Part shown: in pieces, positions 42,959 to 53,731 of the stretch
How the letters are laid out: each line of letters begins with the position of its first letter
Position numbering within the stretch: position 1 is the first letter of the stretch
Origin: JAPXRI01 sp033813635
GTDB taxonomy: Bacteria > Bacillota > Clostridia > Oscillospirales > QAMX01
DNA: 64,000 nt
Assembly (NCBI GenBank): GCA_033813635.1
Contig: JAPXRI010000011.1
Location: 1 to 64,000 of the forward strand
Reading direction: 5' to 3'
Position numbers and translations under genes: made by a program
The notes under the pieces: generated by a model
Databases searched by the model: none
Told to the model about the DNA's origin: nothing
The model's input: the letters and a program-made list of their open reading frames with translations, nothing else

Positions 42959-43456
42959 ATGAAAGACGGACAGTTTATTTTAAGTGTGCTTGTCGCCAAC
43001 CGTTTTGGCGTACTGACAAGGGTCTCAGGCCTCTTTTCAAGGCGTGGCTACAATATAGACAGTTTAAACGTCGGCGAGACGGAGGAGCCGCGTTTTTCAA
43101 GAATGACGATCATCGTCACCGGCGACGACTATATAAAGTCGCAGATAGTCAAGCAGCTCGCGAAGCTGCATGACGTGGTCAAGGTCGAGCTGATGCCCTC
43201 GGACGAAACGGTTCTGCGGGAGCATCTGTTGATTAAAATAAGGCTTTCGCGTGAGACGAGAGCCGAGATAAACGATTCGGTCAACGTCTTCCGGGGCAAG
43301 GTTGTGGATCTGAACGCCGATTCCATGACCGTCGAAATCACCGGAGAGCCAGGAAAGCTCGACGGTTTTATCGAAATTGCGAAGAACTACGGAATCATTG
43401 AGATGTGCCGCGCCGGCGCGCTCGCGGTAAAACGCGGACCTGGCGGGTTGCTCTAA
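42959..43456 (+). CDS. ilvN: Acetolactate synthase small (regulatory) subunit
   Basis: A 165-aa regulatory subunit. The N-terminal ACT domain (VLVANRFGVLTRVSGLFSRRGYNIDSLNVGETE) binds feedback valine. The C-terminal domain ends with the usual GIIEMCRAGALAVKRG. It starts 13 nt after ilvB. Confidence 0.96.
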   Translation: MKDGQFILSVLVANRFGVLTRVSGLFSRRGYNIDSLNVGETEEPRFSRMTIIVTGDDYIKSQIVKQLAKLHDVVKVELMPSDETVLREHLLIKIRLSRETRAEINDSVNVFRGKVVDLNADSMTVEITGEPGKLDGFIEIAKNYGIIEMCRAGALAVKRGPGGLL

Positions 43457-43479
43457 TAAATTTAAAAGGAGAAATCAAA

Positions 43480-44475
43480 ATGGCTGTTATGTACTACGAA
43501 AAGGACTGCGATCTCAAAAATCTCGAGGGCAAGACCGTCGCCGTGATTGGCTACGGCAGCCAGGGCCACGCCCACGCGCAAAATCTGCATGAAAGCGGCG
43601 TCAATGTTATCGTCGGGCTGTACGAGGGTTCAAAGTCGGCGGAAAAGGCGCGGGCCGACGGATTGACGGTTATGACGACGCCGGAGGCCGTCAAGCGCGC
43701 CGACGTCACAATGATTCTGGTCAACGACGAAAAGCAGGCTAAGCTTTACCGTGAGGATATCGCTCCGTACCTTAAAAAAGGCTCGGCACTCGCCTTCGCG
43801 CACGGTTTCAACATCCATTTCAACCAGATTGTCCCGTCGCCCGACGTCGATGTGATAATGATTGCGCCGAAAGGCCCCGGGCACACCGTGCGCAGCCAGT
43901 ACCGGGAGGGCAAGGGCGTACCGTGCCTGATCGCCGTCTACCAGGATGCGACCGGCAAGGCAAAGGATATAGCTCTCGCCTACGCGCTCGGCATCGGCGG
44001 CGCGAGAGCAGGCATCCTTGAGACGACGTTTAAGGAGGAGACGGAGACGGATCTCTTCGGCGAGCAGGCCGTCCTCTGCGGCGGTGTGACAGCGCTGATG
44101 CGCGCCGGCTTCGATACACTGGTCGAGGCGGGCTACCAGCCCGAGAGCGCGTATTTCGAATGCATTCACGAGATGAAGCTGATAATCGACCTCGTCGTCT
44201 CGGGCGGCATGTCCTTCATGCGTTATTCGATCAGCGACACCGCGGAATACGGCGACTATGTCACCGGGAAACGCCTGATCACCGATGAGACAAGAAAGGA
44301 AATGAAAAAGATTTTAAGTGAGATTCAGAGCGGCGAATTCGCGACAAAATGGATTCTCGAGAACGCCGCAAACCGCCCGTCGTTCCTCGCGATGCGCAGA
44401 AAAGAGAGCGAGCACCTCTCCGAAAAAGTGGGCGAGGAGCTCCGCGAAAAGATGAGCTGGCAGAAAAAGAACTAA
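43480..44475 (+). CDS. ilvC: Ketol-acid reductoisomerase
   Basis: A 331-aa class I KARI. The Rossmann motif is VIGYGSQGHAHAQNL; Mg ligands lie in the KARI domain (DLFGEQAVLCGG, ECIHEMKLIIDLV). ATG 43480 follows AAGGAG; the frame is open upstream but shows no other good start. It converts acetolactate to dihydroxyisovalerate using NAD(P)H. Confidence 0.97.
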   Translation: MAVMYYEKDCDLKNLEGKTVAVIGYGSQGHAHAQNLHESGVNVIVGLYEGSKSAEKARADGLTVMTTPEAVKRADVTMILVNDEKQAKLYREDIAPYLKKGSALAFAHGFNIHFNQIVPSPDVDVIMIAPKGPGHTVRSQYREGKGVPCLIAVYQDATGKAKDIALAYALGIGGARAGILETTFKEETETDLFGEQAVLCGGVTALMRAGFDTLVEAGYQPESAYFECIHEMKLIIDLVVSGGMSFMRYSISDTAEYGDYVTGKRLITDETRKEMKKILSEIQSGEFATKWILENAANRPSFLAMRRKESEHLSEKVGEELREKMSWQKKN

Positions 44476-44505
44476 AACAACCCGATCTGTTAAGGAGGAA
44501 GAGCC

Positions 44506-46155
44506 GTGAACAGCGACAGCATCAAAAAAGGCGCAGAGCGCGCGCCTCACCGCGCGCTGCTGAAAGCGCTCGGGATGACGGACAATGAGATAGAAAGGCC
44601 TTTGATCGGCGTCGTCAATTCGTACAACGAGATTGTTCCGGGGCATATTCACCTAAACAACATCGCCCGTGCGGTCAAGGACGGGATCCTGTCGGCAGGC
44701 GGCACGCCCGCGGAATTCAACGTGATCGGCGTCTGCGACGGCATCGCGATGGGCCACGAGGGTATGAAATACTCTTTGGCGTCTCGCGAGCTTATCGCGG
44801 ACAGCATCGAATGCATGGCACGGGCTCACCGCTTCGACGCCCTGGTTTTTATCCCGAACTGCGATAAAATCGTTCCGGGCATGCTGATGGCCGCCGCCAG
44901 GCTTAATCTGCCGTCGATTTTTATCTCTGGCGGACCGATGCTCTCGCTGAACGGGCTCGATTTAAACAGCACTTTCGAAGCGGTCGGCGCTTTTAAAAGC
45001 GGAAGGATAACAAAAGCGGAGCTTTCGGAGATTGAAGAGGCCTGCTGCCCGGGCTGCGGCTCGTGCTCGGGCATGTTCACCGCAAATTCGATGAACTGCC
45101 TCTGCGAGGCGCTGGGCATGGCGCTCCCCGGCAACGGTACTATCCCCGCGGTCTACGCCGCCCGGATAAGGCTCGCCAAGGCCGCCGGCGCCAAGGTTAT
45201 GGAGGCTCTGCGCAGAGACATCAGACCGCGGGATATTCTGACGGAAAAGGCGTTCAAAAACGCACTCGCCCTTGACATGGCGCTCGGCTGCTCTACAAAT
45301 TCCGTGCTGCACCTTATGGCGATCGCCAACGAAGCCGGAGTCCCGCTTGATTTGGCTCTTGTCAACGAGATCAGCGCGGCAACGCCGAACCTCTGCCGTC
45401 TGGCTCCCGCTGGTCCGCACCACGTTCAGGATTTGAACGAGGCCGGAGGTGTATACAAGGTGCTCTCTGAGCTTTACAAGGGGGCGCTGATTGACGAGGG
45501 TGCGGTTACCGTGACCGGCAATACTCTGGGCGAAAATCTGAAAAGTCTCAGCCCGCGCTCGGTTGATAACGGCGTTGTGCGCCCCCTAGAAAATCCGTAT
45601 TCGGAGACCGGTGGGATCGCTGTTCTGTTCGGAAGCCTCGCGCCGGACGGCGCTGTCGTTAAGAAAAGCGCCGTCGCGCCGGAGATGCTCGTTTCGAGAT
45701 GCCGAGCAAGGGTGTTCGACGGCGAAGAGGAGGCGATCGCCGCGATTTATGGTGGAGATATAAAGCCGGGCGACGCGGTCGTTATCCGCTACGAGGGGCC
45801 GTCGGGCGGACCCGGGATGCGCGAGATGCTCTCCCCCACCTCCGCCATCGCCGGCATGGGCCTGGATAAAACGGTGGCGCTGATCACCGACGGGCGCTTT
45901 TCGGGCGCCACAAGAGGCGCCGCAATCGGCCATGTCTCGCCAGAAGCCTCGAAAGCCGGCCCGATCGCCTATGTGCGCGACGGCGATACCGTTTTGATTG
46001 ACATCCCAAACCGAAGAATTGACCTGCTGGTGACAGAAGAGGTGCTTTCTGAGAGAAAACGTGATATAATGATAAAAGTTAAAAAGAATCTCAGCGGTTA
46101 TATCGCGAGATACGCCCGTCTGGTTTCATCAGCCGACAAGGGCGCAATCATATAA
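44506..46155 (+). CDS. ilvD: Dihydroxy-acid dehydratase
   Basis: A 549-aa IlvD/Edd enzyme with Fe-S cysteines in FIPNCDKIVPGM and CPGCGSCSGMFTANSMNCL, and the late motif GGPGMREMLSPTSA. It forms 2-oxoisovalerate and 2-oxo-3-methylvalerate. The start is GTG 44506 behind GGAGGAAGAG. The gene ends 19 nt before leuA. Confidence 0.97.
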   Translation: MNSDSIKKGAERAPHRALLKALGMTDNEIERPLIGVVNSYNEIVPGHIHLNNIARAVKDGILSAGGTPAEFNVIGVCDGIAMGHEGMKYSLASRELIADSIECMARAHRFDALVFIPNCDKIVPGMLMAAARLNLPSIFISGGPMLSLNGLDLNSTFEAVGAFKSGRITKAELSEIEEACCPGCGSCSGMFTANSMNCLCEALGMALPGNGTIPAVYAARIRLAKAAGAKVMEALRRDIRPRDILTEKAFKNALALDMALGCSTNSVLHLMAIANEAGVPLDLALVNEISAATPNLCRLAPAGPHHVQDLNEAGGVYKVLSELYKGALIDEGAVTVTGNTLGENLKSLSPRSVDNGVVRPLENPYSETGGIAVLFGSLAPDGAVVKKSAVAPEMLVSRCRARVFDGEEEAIAAIYGGDIKPGDAVVIRYEGPSGGPGMREMLSPTSAIAGMGLDKTVALITDGRFSGATRGAAIGHVSPEASKAGPIAYVRDGDTVLIDIPNRRIDLLVTEEVLSERKRDIMIKVKKNLSGYIARYARLVSSADKGAII

Positions 46156-46174
46156 ACAGAAAATGGAGATTGTT

Positions 46175-47683
<1,509 letters not shown>

Positions 47684-47699
47684 AAAGGAGCGCACCGCC

Positions 47700-49274
47700 T
47701 TGAGCAATGAGACAAAAAAGAAAATTGAGCTTCTGGACTCCACAATGCGGGACGGCGCTCAAGCCGAGGGCATATCGTTTTCGGTAAACGACAAGCTTAA
47801 CATTCTCCGCACGCTCGACGCGTTCGGTATTGACTATATCGAAGCCGGAAATCCCGGTTCAAACCCTAAAGACCTGGAATTTTTCAAAGCAGCGGCCGGT
47901 GTTGAATTAAAAAACGCAAAGCTCTGCGCGTTCGGAAGCACCTGTCGCAAAGCCGTGCATCCTAAGGAAGACGAAGGCCTTGCGTCGCTTCTCGCCGCGC
48001 AGACACCTGTCGTCTCAATATTCGGCAAAGCCTCCTCCCTGCATGTGTCCGAAATTCTGAGAATATCAAAAAATGATAACTTAATTATCGTAAGGGACTC
48101 CGTGGCGTACCTTAAATCCGCCGGAAAGACGGTGTTTTTCGACGCCGAACATTTTTTCGACGGGTATAAGACCGACCCGGATTACGCCATGGCTGTGCTG
48201 CGGGCCGCCGTCAGCGGCGGCGCCGATAGACTCGTCCTCTGCGACACCAACGGTGGCTCAATGCCGACGGAGATCGCCGACATCACTAAATCGGTCTGTG
48301 AAGCCCTGCCCGGACAGAAGATCGGTATCCACTGCCACAACGACTCCGGCTGCGCGGTCGCGAACTCCATGCTGGCGGTGGTTGCCGGAGCCGTTCAGGT
48401 TCAGGGCACGTTCAACGGCATCGGCGAGCGCTGCGGAAACGCGGATTTGAGCGTACTTCTGCCGAATCTGAAGCTGAAATACGGCTACGACTGCGGCGGA
48501 GAACTCTATATGCTGTTCGATGTCGCAAGGAAAATCGCGGAGATCTCAAACGTATCGATAGAAAACAACCGGCCGTATACCGGCACAAGTGCGTTCGCGC
48601 ACAAAGCAGGCATGCATATCGACGGCGTTTTAAAGCTCCCCTTCTCCTTTGAGCATATCGACCCCGAGCTGGTCGGCAACAAAAGGCGTTTTCTGCTCTC
48701 CGAGGTCGCCGGGCGCAGCACGGTTTTGTCAAAGATTCACAGCATCGCTCCCGAGCTTAATAAGGATTCGCCGAAGACCGCCGAAATCCTCGACCGCTTA
48801 AAGGAGCTTGAATATCAGGGCTACCACTTCGAGGCGGCCGACGCGAGCTTTGAACTTATGGTTAAAAAGACCCTCGGAACCTACTCGCCCCACTTCAAGC
48901 TCGTGCTCTATAAGACCATGGGTGAGTTTCCAGTCCCTGAGGGCGGGATGCCCGCCTCCGCCAGTATCAAGGTCGAGGTCAACGGTCGGGAGGAGATGAC
49001 TGCCGCCCTCGGAAACGGCCCGGTCAACGCGCTTGACATTGCGCTTAGAAAAGCACTGACTGTTTTTTACCCGCAGATCGCGGAGACACAGCTGACCGAC
49101 TACAAAGTCCGCGTTCTTGAGCAAAACAGCTCGACTGACGCGCGCGTGCGCGTTTTGATAGAGACCTCAGACGATAAAAACACTTGGACTACGGTCGGTG
49201 TTTCAAACGATATCCTCGAGGCGAGCCTGATTGCACTTGTGGACTCCCTCGAGTACAAGCTCTCACAAAGTTAA
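47700..49274 (+). CDS. cimA: (R)-citramalate synthase
   Basis: A 524-aa DRE-TIM enzyme with the CimA/LeuA2-type start ELLDSTMRDGAQAEGISFSV, HCHNDSGCAVANSM, GERCGNADLSVLLPNLKLK and a C-terminal LeuA_dimer domain. Sequence and length match the CimA group rather than LeuA. It condenses pyruvate and acetyl-CoA to citramalate, the threonine-independent route to isoleucine; LeuCD and LeuB then act on citramalate. The start is TTG 47700 with AAAGGAG 9 nt upstream. Confidence 0.9.
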   Translation: MSNETKKKIELLDSTMRDGAQAEGISFSVNDKLNILRTLDAFGIDYIEAGNPGSNPKDLEFFKAAAGVELKNAKLCAFGSTCRKAVHPKEDEGLASLLAAQTPVVSIFGKASSLHVSEILRISKNDNLIIVRDSVAYLKSAGKTVFFDAEHFFDGYKTDPDYAMAVLRAAVSGGADRLVLCDTNGGSMPTEIADITKSVCEALPGQKIGIHCHNDSGCAVANSMLAVVAGAVQVQGTFNGIGERCGNADLSVLLPNLKLKYGYDCGGELYMLFDVARKIAEISNVSIENNRPYTGTSAFAHKAGMHIDGVLKLPFSFEHIDPELVGNKRRFLLSEVAGRSTVLSKIHSIAPELNKDSPKTAEILDRLKELEYQGYHFEAADASFELMVKKTLGTYSPHFKLVLYKTMGEFPVPEGGMPASASIKVEVNGREEMTAALGNGPVNALDIALRKALTVFYPQIAETQLTDYKVRVLEQNSSTDARVRVLIETSDDKNTWTTVGVSNDILEASLIALVDSLEYKLSQS

Positions 49275-49289
49275 AACGGAGGGAAAGCG

Positions 49290-50552
49290 ATGCCTATGAC
49301 AATGACGCAGAAGATTCTCGCCCGCCACGCCGGTTTATCGTCCGTCTCCGCCGGTCAGCTCATCCTCGCGGATGTCGATCTTGTCCTCGGAAACGATATC
49401 ACCGCCCCGGTCGCGGTCAATGAGTTTTCAAGGCTCGGCCTGAAAAACGTTTTCGACAAGAGCAAAATCGCGATGGTGATGGACCACTTCGTACCTAACA
49501 AAGACATCAAAGCGGCGGAACAGTGCAAGAAATGCCGCGAGTTCGCGTCTGAAAAGCAGATTGAGCACTTTTACGACTGCGGCGAGATGGGCGTCGAGCA
49601 CGCGCTGCTCCCTGAAAAGGGTCTCGTCACCGCTGGCGACGCTGTCGTCGGAGCCGACTCCCACACCTGCACCTACGGCGCTCTCGGCGCGTTCTCAACC
49701 GGCGTCGGTTCGACCGATATGGCGGTCGCAATGGCGACTGGCAAGGCCTGGTTCCGGGTTCCTTCGGCTATACACTTCCGTTTAAAAGGCGCGCTCGGAC
49801 GCTATGTGACCGGGAAGGACGTTATATTGCACATCATCGGAAAAATCGGCGTAGACGGGGCGCTCTACAAATCGATGGAGTTCTCCGGTCCGGGTCTTTC
49901 ATCCCTGACCGTCAGCGACAGACTCTGTATGGCCAACATGGCGATCGAAGCCGGCGCGAAAAACGGGATATTCGAGGTTGATGAAAAAACGCTGTCGTTT
50001 CTCTCCGAAGTCGACGCGAAAAAGCCTGAGGTTTTCAAGGCGGACGGCGACGCCGATTACGATCAGACATTCGAAATCGACCTTTCCGCTATCGGTCCGA
50101 CGGTTGCGTTCCCCCACCTTCCCGAAAACTCGCGGACCTTTGATCAAATCGTCGATATCAAAATCGACCAGGTGGTAATCGGCTCCTGCACAAACGGAAG
50201 ATATCAGGATCTCGCCCAGGCCGCCGAGATTTTAAAAGGCAGGCGCGTCGCTAAGGGCGTCCGCCTGATCGTTATCCCGGCGACGCAGGATATTTATCTG
50301 AAAGCGATGAATGACGGGCTTTTGAAGATTTTTGTCGAAGCCGGCGCGGCGGTCTCCACGCCGACCTGCGGCCCGTGCCTTGGCGGACACATGGGGATTC
50401 TCGCCGCCGGCGAGCGCGCAGTGGCGACGACGAACCGGAATTTCGTCGGCCGCATGGGGCATCCGGAGTCCGAGGTCTACCTCGCCAGCCCCTACGTCGC
50501 CGCGGCCAGCGCCGTGACCGGAAAGCTCTCGCAGCCCTCCGAAATCCTGTAA
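49290..50552 (+). CDS. leuC: 3-isopropylmalate dehydratase large subunit (short type)
   Basis: A 420-aa aconitase-family protein, the short archaeal/clostridial LeuC type. Fe-S cysteines are in VIGSCTNGRYQD and PTCGPCLGGHMG; ADSHTCTYGALGAFSTGVGSTD is diagnostic. It probably serves both leucine (isopropylmalate) and isoleucine (citramalate) branches. GGAGGG precedes the ATG. Confidence 0.95.
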   Translation: MPMTMTQKILARHAGLSSVSAGQLILADVDLVLGNDITAPVAVNEFSRLGLKNVFDKSKIAMVMDHFVPNKDIKAAEQCKKCREFASEKQIEHFYDCGEMGVEHALLPEKGLVTAGDAVVGADSHTCTYGALGAFSTGVGSTDMAVAMATGKAWFRVPSAIHFRLKGALGRYVTGKDVILHIIGKIGVDGALYKSMEFSGPGLSSLTVSDRLCMANMAIEAGAKNGIFEVDEKTLSFLSEVDAKKPEVFKADGDADYDQTFEIDLSAIGPTVAFPHLPENSRTFDQIVDIKIDQVVIGSCTNGRYQDLAQAAEILKGRRVAKGVRLIVIPATQDIYLKAMNDGLLKIFVEAGAAVSTPTCGPCLGGHMGILAAGERAVATTNRNFVGRMGHPESEVYLASPYVAAASAVTGKLSQPSEIL

Positions 50553-50572
50553 AGCGGAAAGGAATGACAAAA

Positions 50573-51070
50573 ATGAACGCTCACGGAAAAGCTATTAAAT
50601 ACGGCGACAACGTCGATACCGACGTCATCATACCGGCGAGATATTTGAACACCACCGATAAGAAAGAGCTCGCCTCACACTGTATGGAGGATATCGATAA
50701 AACCTTTATTTCCCGCGTTTCGTCGGGGGACGTCCTCGTCGCTGGCAAAAACTTCGGCTGCGGCTCTTCGCGGGAGCACGCGCCCATCGCGATCAAGGAG
50801 AGCGGCATCTCTCTCGTCGTCGCGAAAAGCTTTGCGAGGATTTTTTACCGGAACGCGATCAACATCGGCCTGCCGATAGTCGAGTGTCCCGAGGCCGCGG
50901 AGGATATATCCGAGGGCGACAATATCGGAATGGATTTTGAACGCGGCGTGATAACCAATTATACGAAAAACGAAACCTATCAAACGGAGCCCTTCCCCGA
51001 ATTTATCAGAAACATCATTTCCGCGGGCGGGCTTGTGGAGGCGGCGAAAAAAGGTCTTCTGAACGAATAA
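50573..51070 (+). CDS. leuD: 3-isopropylmalate dehydratase small subunit
   Basis: A 165-aa swivel-domain subunit with YGDNVDTDVIIPARYLN and GKNFGCGSSREHAPIAIK. ATG 50573 is favoured over 50564, which has its AAAGGA too close. It pairs with leuC 20 nt upstream. Confidence 0.95.
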   Translation: MNAHGKAIKYGDNVDTDVIIPARYLNTTDKKELASHCMEDIDKTFISRVSSGDVLVAGKNFGCGSSREHAPIAIKESGISLVVAKSFARIFYRNAINIGLPIVECPEAAEDISEGDNIGMDFERGVITNYTKNETYQTEPFPEFIRNIISAGGLVEAAKKGLLNE

Positions 51071-51104
51071 CCGTCTTTAAGCATATGAAAAGGAGGCAAA
51101 CATC

Positions 51105-52154
51105 ATGAGGCTCAATCTCGCATTGGTCAAGGGCGACGGCATCGGTCCGGAAATCGTGGACGCGGCGGTCAGGGTGCTTGACTGCGTCGCCGCCATATAC
51201 AGACACGAGATCCGCTATACCGAACTGCTCGCCGGCGGCTGCGCAATCGACGAAACCGGCATACCTCTTCCGAAAGCTACGGTTGACAAATGCCGGATGA
51301 GCGACGCCGTGCTGTTAGGCGCGGTCGGCGGCCCGAAATGGGATACGCTCCCCGGCAATCTGCGCCCGGAAAAAGCGCTGCTCGGGCTCCGCAAAGCTCT
51401 TGAGGTCTATACGAATATCCGTCCGGCAAGGCTCTACCCCGCGCTCCGCGGCCGCTGTCCGCTCAAGCTCGCGGAAGATTTCGACATCCTCGTCCTCCGC
51501 GAACTGACCGGCGGCATGTACTTCGGCAAAAGCGGCAGACGCAACGGTCCGCTCGGTGTAGAGGCCTACGACACCGAGTGCTACAGCGAGACGGAGATTG
51601 AGCGGATTGGCAAAATAGCCTTTGAGACCGCGATGAAGCGGCGGAAAAAGCTCGTGAGCGTAGACAAGGCAAATGTCCTCGAAAGCTCGCGGCTCTGGCG
51701 CGAAGTTATGCACTCACTTTCGCAGAAATACACGGAAGTCGAGTACTCGGATATGCTTGTTGACAACGCCGCGATGCAGCTGATTAAAAACCCCGCGCAG
51801 TTTGACGTCATCGTTACCTCCAATATGTTCGGCGACATCCTGACAGACGAAGCCTCCCAGCTGACCGGCTCGATCGGCATGCTCCCCTCAGCGTCTCTCG
51901 GCGACAGCAAGCGCGGGCTCTACGAGCCTATCCACGGTTCGGCGCCCGACATCGCGGGAAAGGGTATCGCAAACCCGATCGCGACAATACTTTCAGTCGC
52001 TATGATGCTGGATTACTCGTTTAACCTGACGGCTGAAGCGAGATGCATCGAGACGGCTGTTGAAAAGACTCTTAACGAGGGCTTTCTGACCCCGGACCTC
52101 GGCGGACCCCTCGGAACAGACGAGATAACCGATAGAATCATTGAAAGATTATAG
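51105..52154 (+). CDS. leuB: 3-isopropylmalate dehydrogenase
   Basis: A 349-aa isocitrate/isopropylmalate dehydrogenase family enzyme: ALVKGDGIGPEIVDAAV, VGGPKWDTLPGNLRPEKALLGLRK, the catalytic RELTGGMYFGK and IHGSAPDIAGKGIANP. It oxidises 3-isopropylmalate, and likely erythro-3-methylmalate in the isoleucine branch. AAGGAGG lies upstream of ATG 51105. It is the last amino-acid gene of the operon; no terminator is seen before the next gene. Confidence 0.96.
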   Translation: MRLNLALVKGDGIGPEIVDAAVRVLDCVAAIYRHEIRYTELLAGGCAIDETGIPLPKATVDKCRMSDAVLLGAVGGPKWDTLPGNLRPEKALLGLRKALEVYTNIRPARLYPALRGRCPLKLAEDFDILVLRELTGGMYFGKSGRRNGPLGVEAYDTECYSETEIERIGKIAFETAMKRRKKLVSVDKANVLESSRLWREVMHSLSQKYTEVEYSDMLVDNAAMQLIKNPAQFDVIVTSNMFGDILTDEASQLTGSIGMLPSASLGDSKRGLYEPIHGSAPDIAGKGIANPIATILSVAMMLDYSFNLTAEARCIETAVEKTLNEGFLTPDLGGPLGTDEITDRIIERL

Positions 52155-52170
52155 CATGAGGTGATTGGCG

Positions 52171-53664
52171 ATGAACATCGTTCCTTCCGCGCAGATTTTT
52201 GAGACCGGCAACTATTTTTGCACCTGGGCGACCCAGGGGACATGGTTTCCCCCAAAACCCGGTGAAAACACGGACGACACGGGCTGCCGCTATACGAGAA
52301 ATGGAATCAACGCGCGCTATCTGTTCGCGAACGACGGTGCGCTCGAAGAAATTCCGAAGGATATCCGCGGCGACCTGATTGTCGTAATCGACGACGGGTG
52401 GGACGTGCCATATGACACCAAAAATCCCGAGAACATCAGGGCTTTCGGCGCTTGTATGCCGGACGCGGAGCGTTTCCCTGGAATGGGCGAAACACCCGAA
52501 GCGCGGCTTTTCGGATTGAGCGAGCGCGTAAAGCGGCTCGGTTTTCGCGGGCTAGGTCTCTGGATCGCCGTCCAGGTCCCCGGCGAGGACAGGGATTCGC
52601 AGCTCTCCCTCGAGGCTTTTACGGAAAGATGGGAGAAAAACGCCCGCCTCTGCGGTGAAGCCGGGATCGCTTACTGGAAGGTCGACTGGGGACGGCACGC
52701 CAATACATTTGAGTTCAGGAACGCTTTGAGCGAAGCAGTCCGGAAATACGCTCCCGCCCTTCTTATCGAGCATTCCTATGTCTCGAGCCCGATGTCCGAG
52801 TCCCCGGAGGAACGCAACACAGATAAGTTCAAGGAAAAGCTGGAAACAATCAAAAAAACGCTCCAGGTCTCGGACTTTTTCCGAACCTACGACGTGATGT
52901 ACGAGCTCGACGCCCCGTCGACGCTTATCCGTCTCCGCGATCTTTTCGCCGAGCATGACGCTCTCCGGCCTGACGGACACAGGCATATTCCCAACGTTGA
53001 GTACCTGTGCATGCTCGGCGCTGCGCTCGGCTGCTCGGTGGGCGTGATGCAGCACCCGGCGCGCTCCAAAGCGTCGGAATTTGAGATTAGACGGGCGCTG
53101 TCCTGGTACCGCATCGCGCCGCCGTTCGCGATTGAGAAGACCCCGGTTTTCGTTTCAGAAGAAGAGCTTACGGACGCGTGGACCTTTGAGGGGGACCCCT
53201 CGGTCTGGCCCCATTACGGCGGGCAGACGAAAACGCAGACTGCCCCGGCGCGAATCAGCCGGAATGCTCCTCTTCCCGAGGTCCGCGCGGAGAGCGGCCT
53301 TCTCCCATACGTCGTCTGCGCGTTAAATCCGTTTACCTGCTGCTTTTCGGTCGCGGCGCTTCCGAGAACACAGGTGGGAAGCCTTAAGCGCAGCGCCCCG
53401 GCGGACGTCACGGCCTTTGCCGGGAAGCCCGACTGCCCGGTCGGCGTGTTCGGCGATTATTCGTCTCTCACGATTGTTTTCGACGGGTCCGTCAACGGCA
53501 AAAAGGTTTTCGCGCAGGACCTCGCCGGAAAACACGCGGAGGACGTCACCGGATGCGTCAGTATAAAAGAAAACCGTCTCGTCCTTCCCGGCGGCCTGAT
53601 TTCGAAAATCGGCAAGTCCGCTTCACCCGAGGGACCGGCCGGCATGGCGTTAAAATTATTATAG
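52171..53664 (+). CDS. Putative glycoside hydrolase (alpha-galactosidase-like TIM barrel)
   Basis: A 497-aa protein. The barrel part has VVIDDGWDVP, GFRGLGLWIAVQVPGED, and AYWKVDWGRHANT, where the Asp after WKV resembles the nucleophile of clan-D (GH27/GH36-like) enzymes. LIEHSYVSSPMSE and YDVMYELDAPSTLIRL follow. A beta-sandwich C-terminus ends it. No signal peptide is seen. It starts 16 nt after leuB (AGGTGA upstream of ATG 52171), so it may be co-transcribed although the function fits the sugar cluster on the opposite strand. Family assignment is tentative. Confidence 0.55.
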   Translation: MNIVPSAQIFETGNYFCTWATQGTWFPPKPGENTDDTGCRYTRNGINARYLFANDGALEEIPKDIRGDLIVVIDDGWDVPYDTKNPENIRAFGACMPDAERFPGMGETPEARLFGLSERVKRLGFRGLGLWIAVQVPGEDRDSQLSLEAFTERWEKNARLCGEAGIAYWKVDWGRHANTFEFRNALSEAVRKYAPALLIEHSYVSSPMSESPEERNTDKFKEKLETIKKTLQVSDFFRTYDVMYELDAPSTLIRLRDLFAEHDALRPDGHRHIPNVEYLCMLGAALGCSVGVMQHPARSKASEFEIRRALSWYRIAPPFAIEKTPVFVSEEELTDAWTFEGDPSVWPHYGGQTKTQTAPARISRNAPLPEVRAESGLLPYVVCALNPFTCCFSVAALPRTQVGSLKRSAPADVTAFAGKPDCPVGVFGDYSSLTIVFDGSVNGKKVFAQDLAGKHAEDVTGCVSIKENRLVLPGGLISKIGKSASPEGPAGMALKLL

Positions 53665-53669
53665 ATACT

Positions 53670-53702
53670 AACGCGGCTTTGAATTTGGTTCAAAGCCGCG
53701 TT
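53670..53702. terminator. Hairpin between convergent genes, probable terminator
   Basis: A 14-bp perfect stem (53670-53683 with 53689-53702) between two convergent genes. The T-tract is poor on both sides, so termination efficiency is uncertain. Confidence 0.55.
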
Positions 53703-53731
53703 CGCTTATCTGCTCTCCTATTGGATTTCCG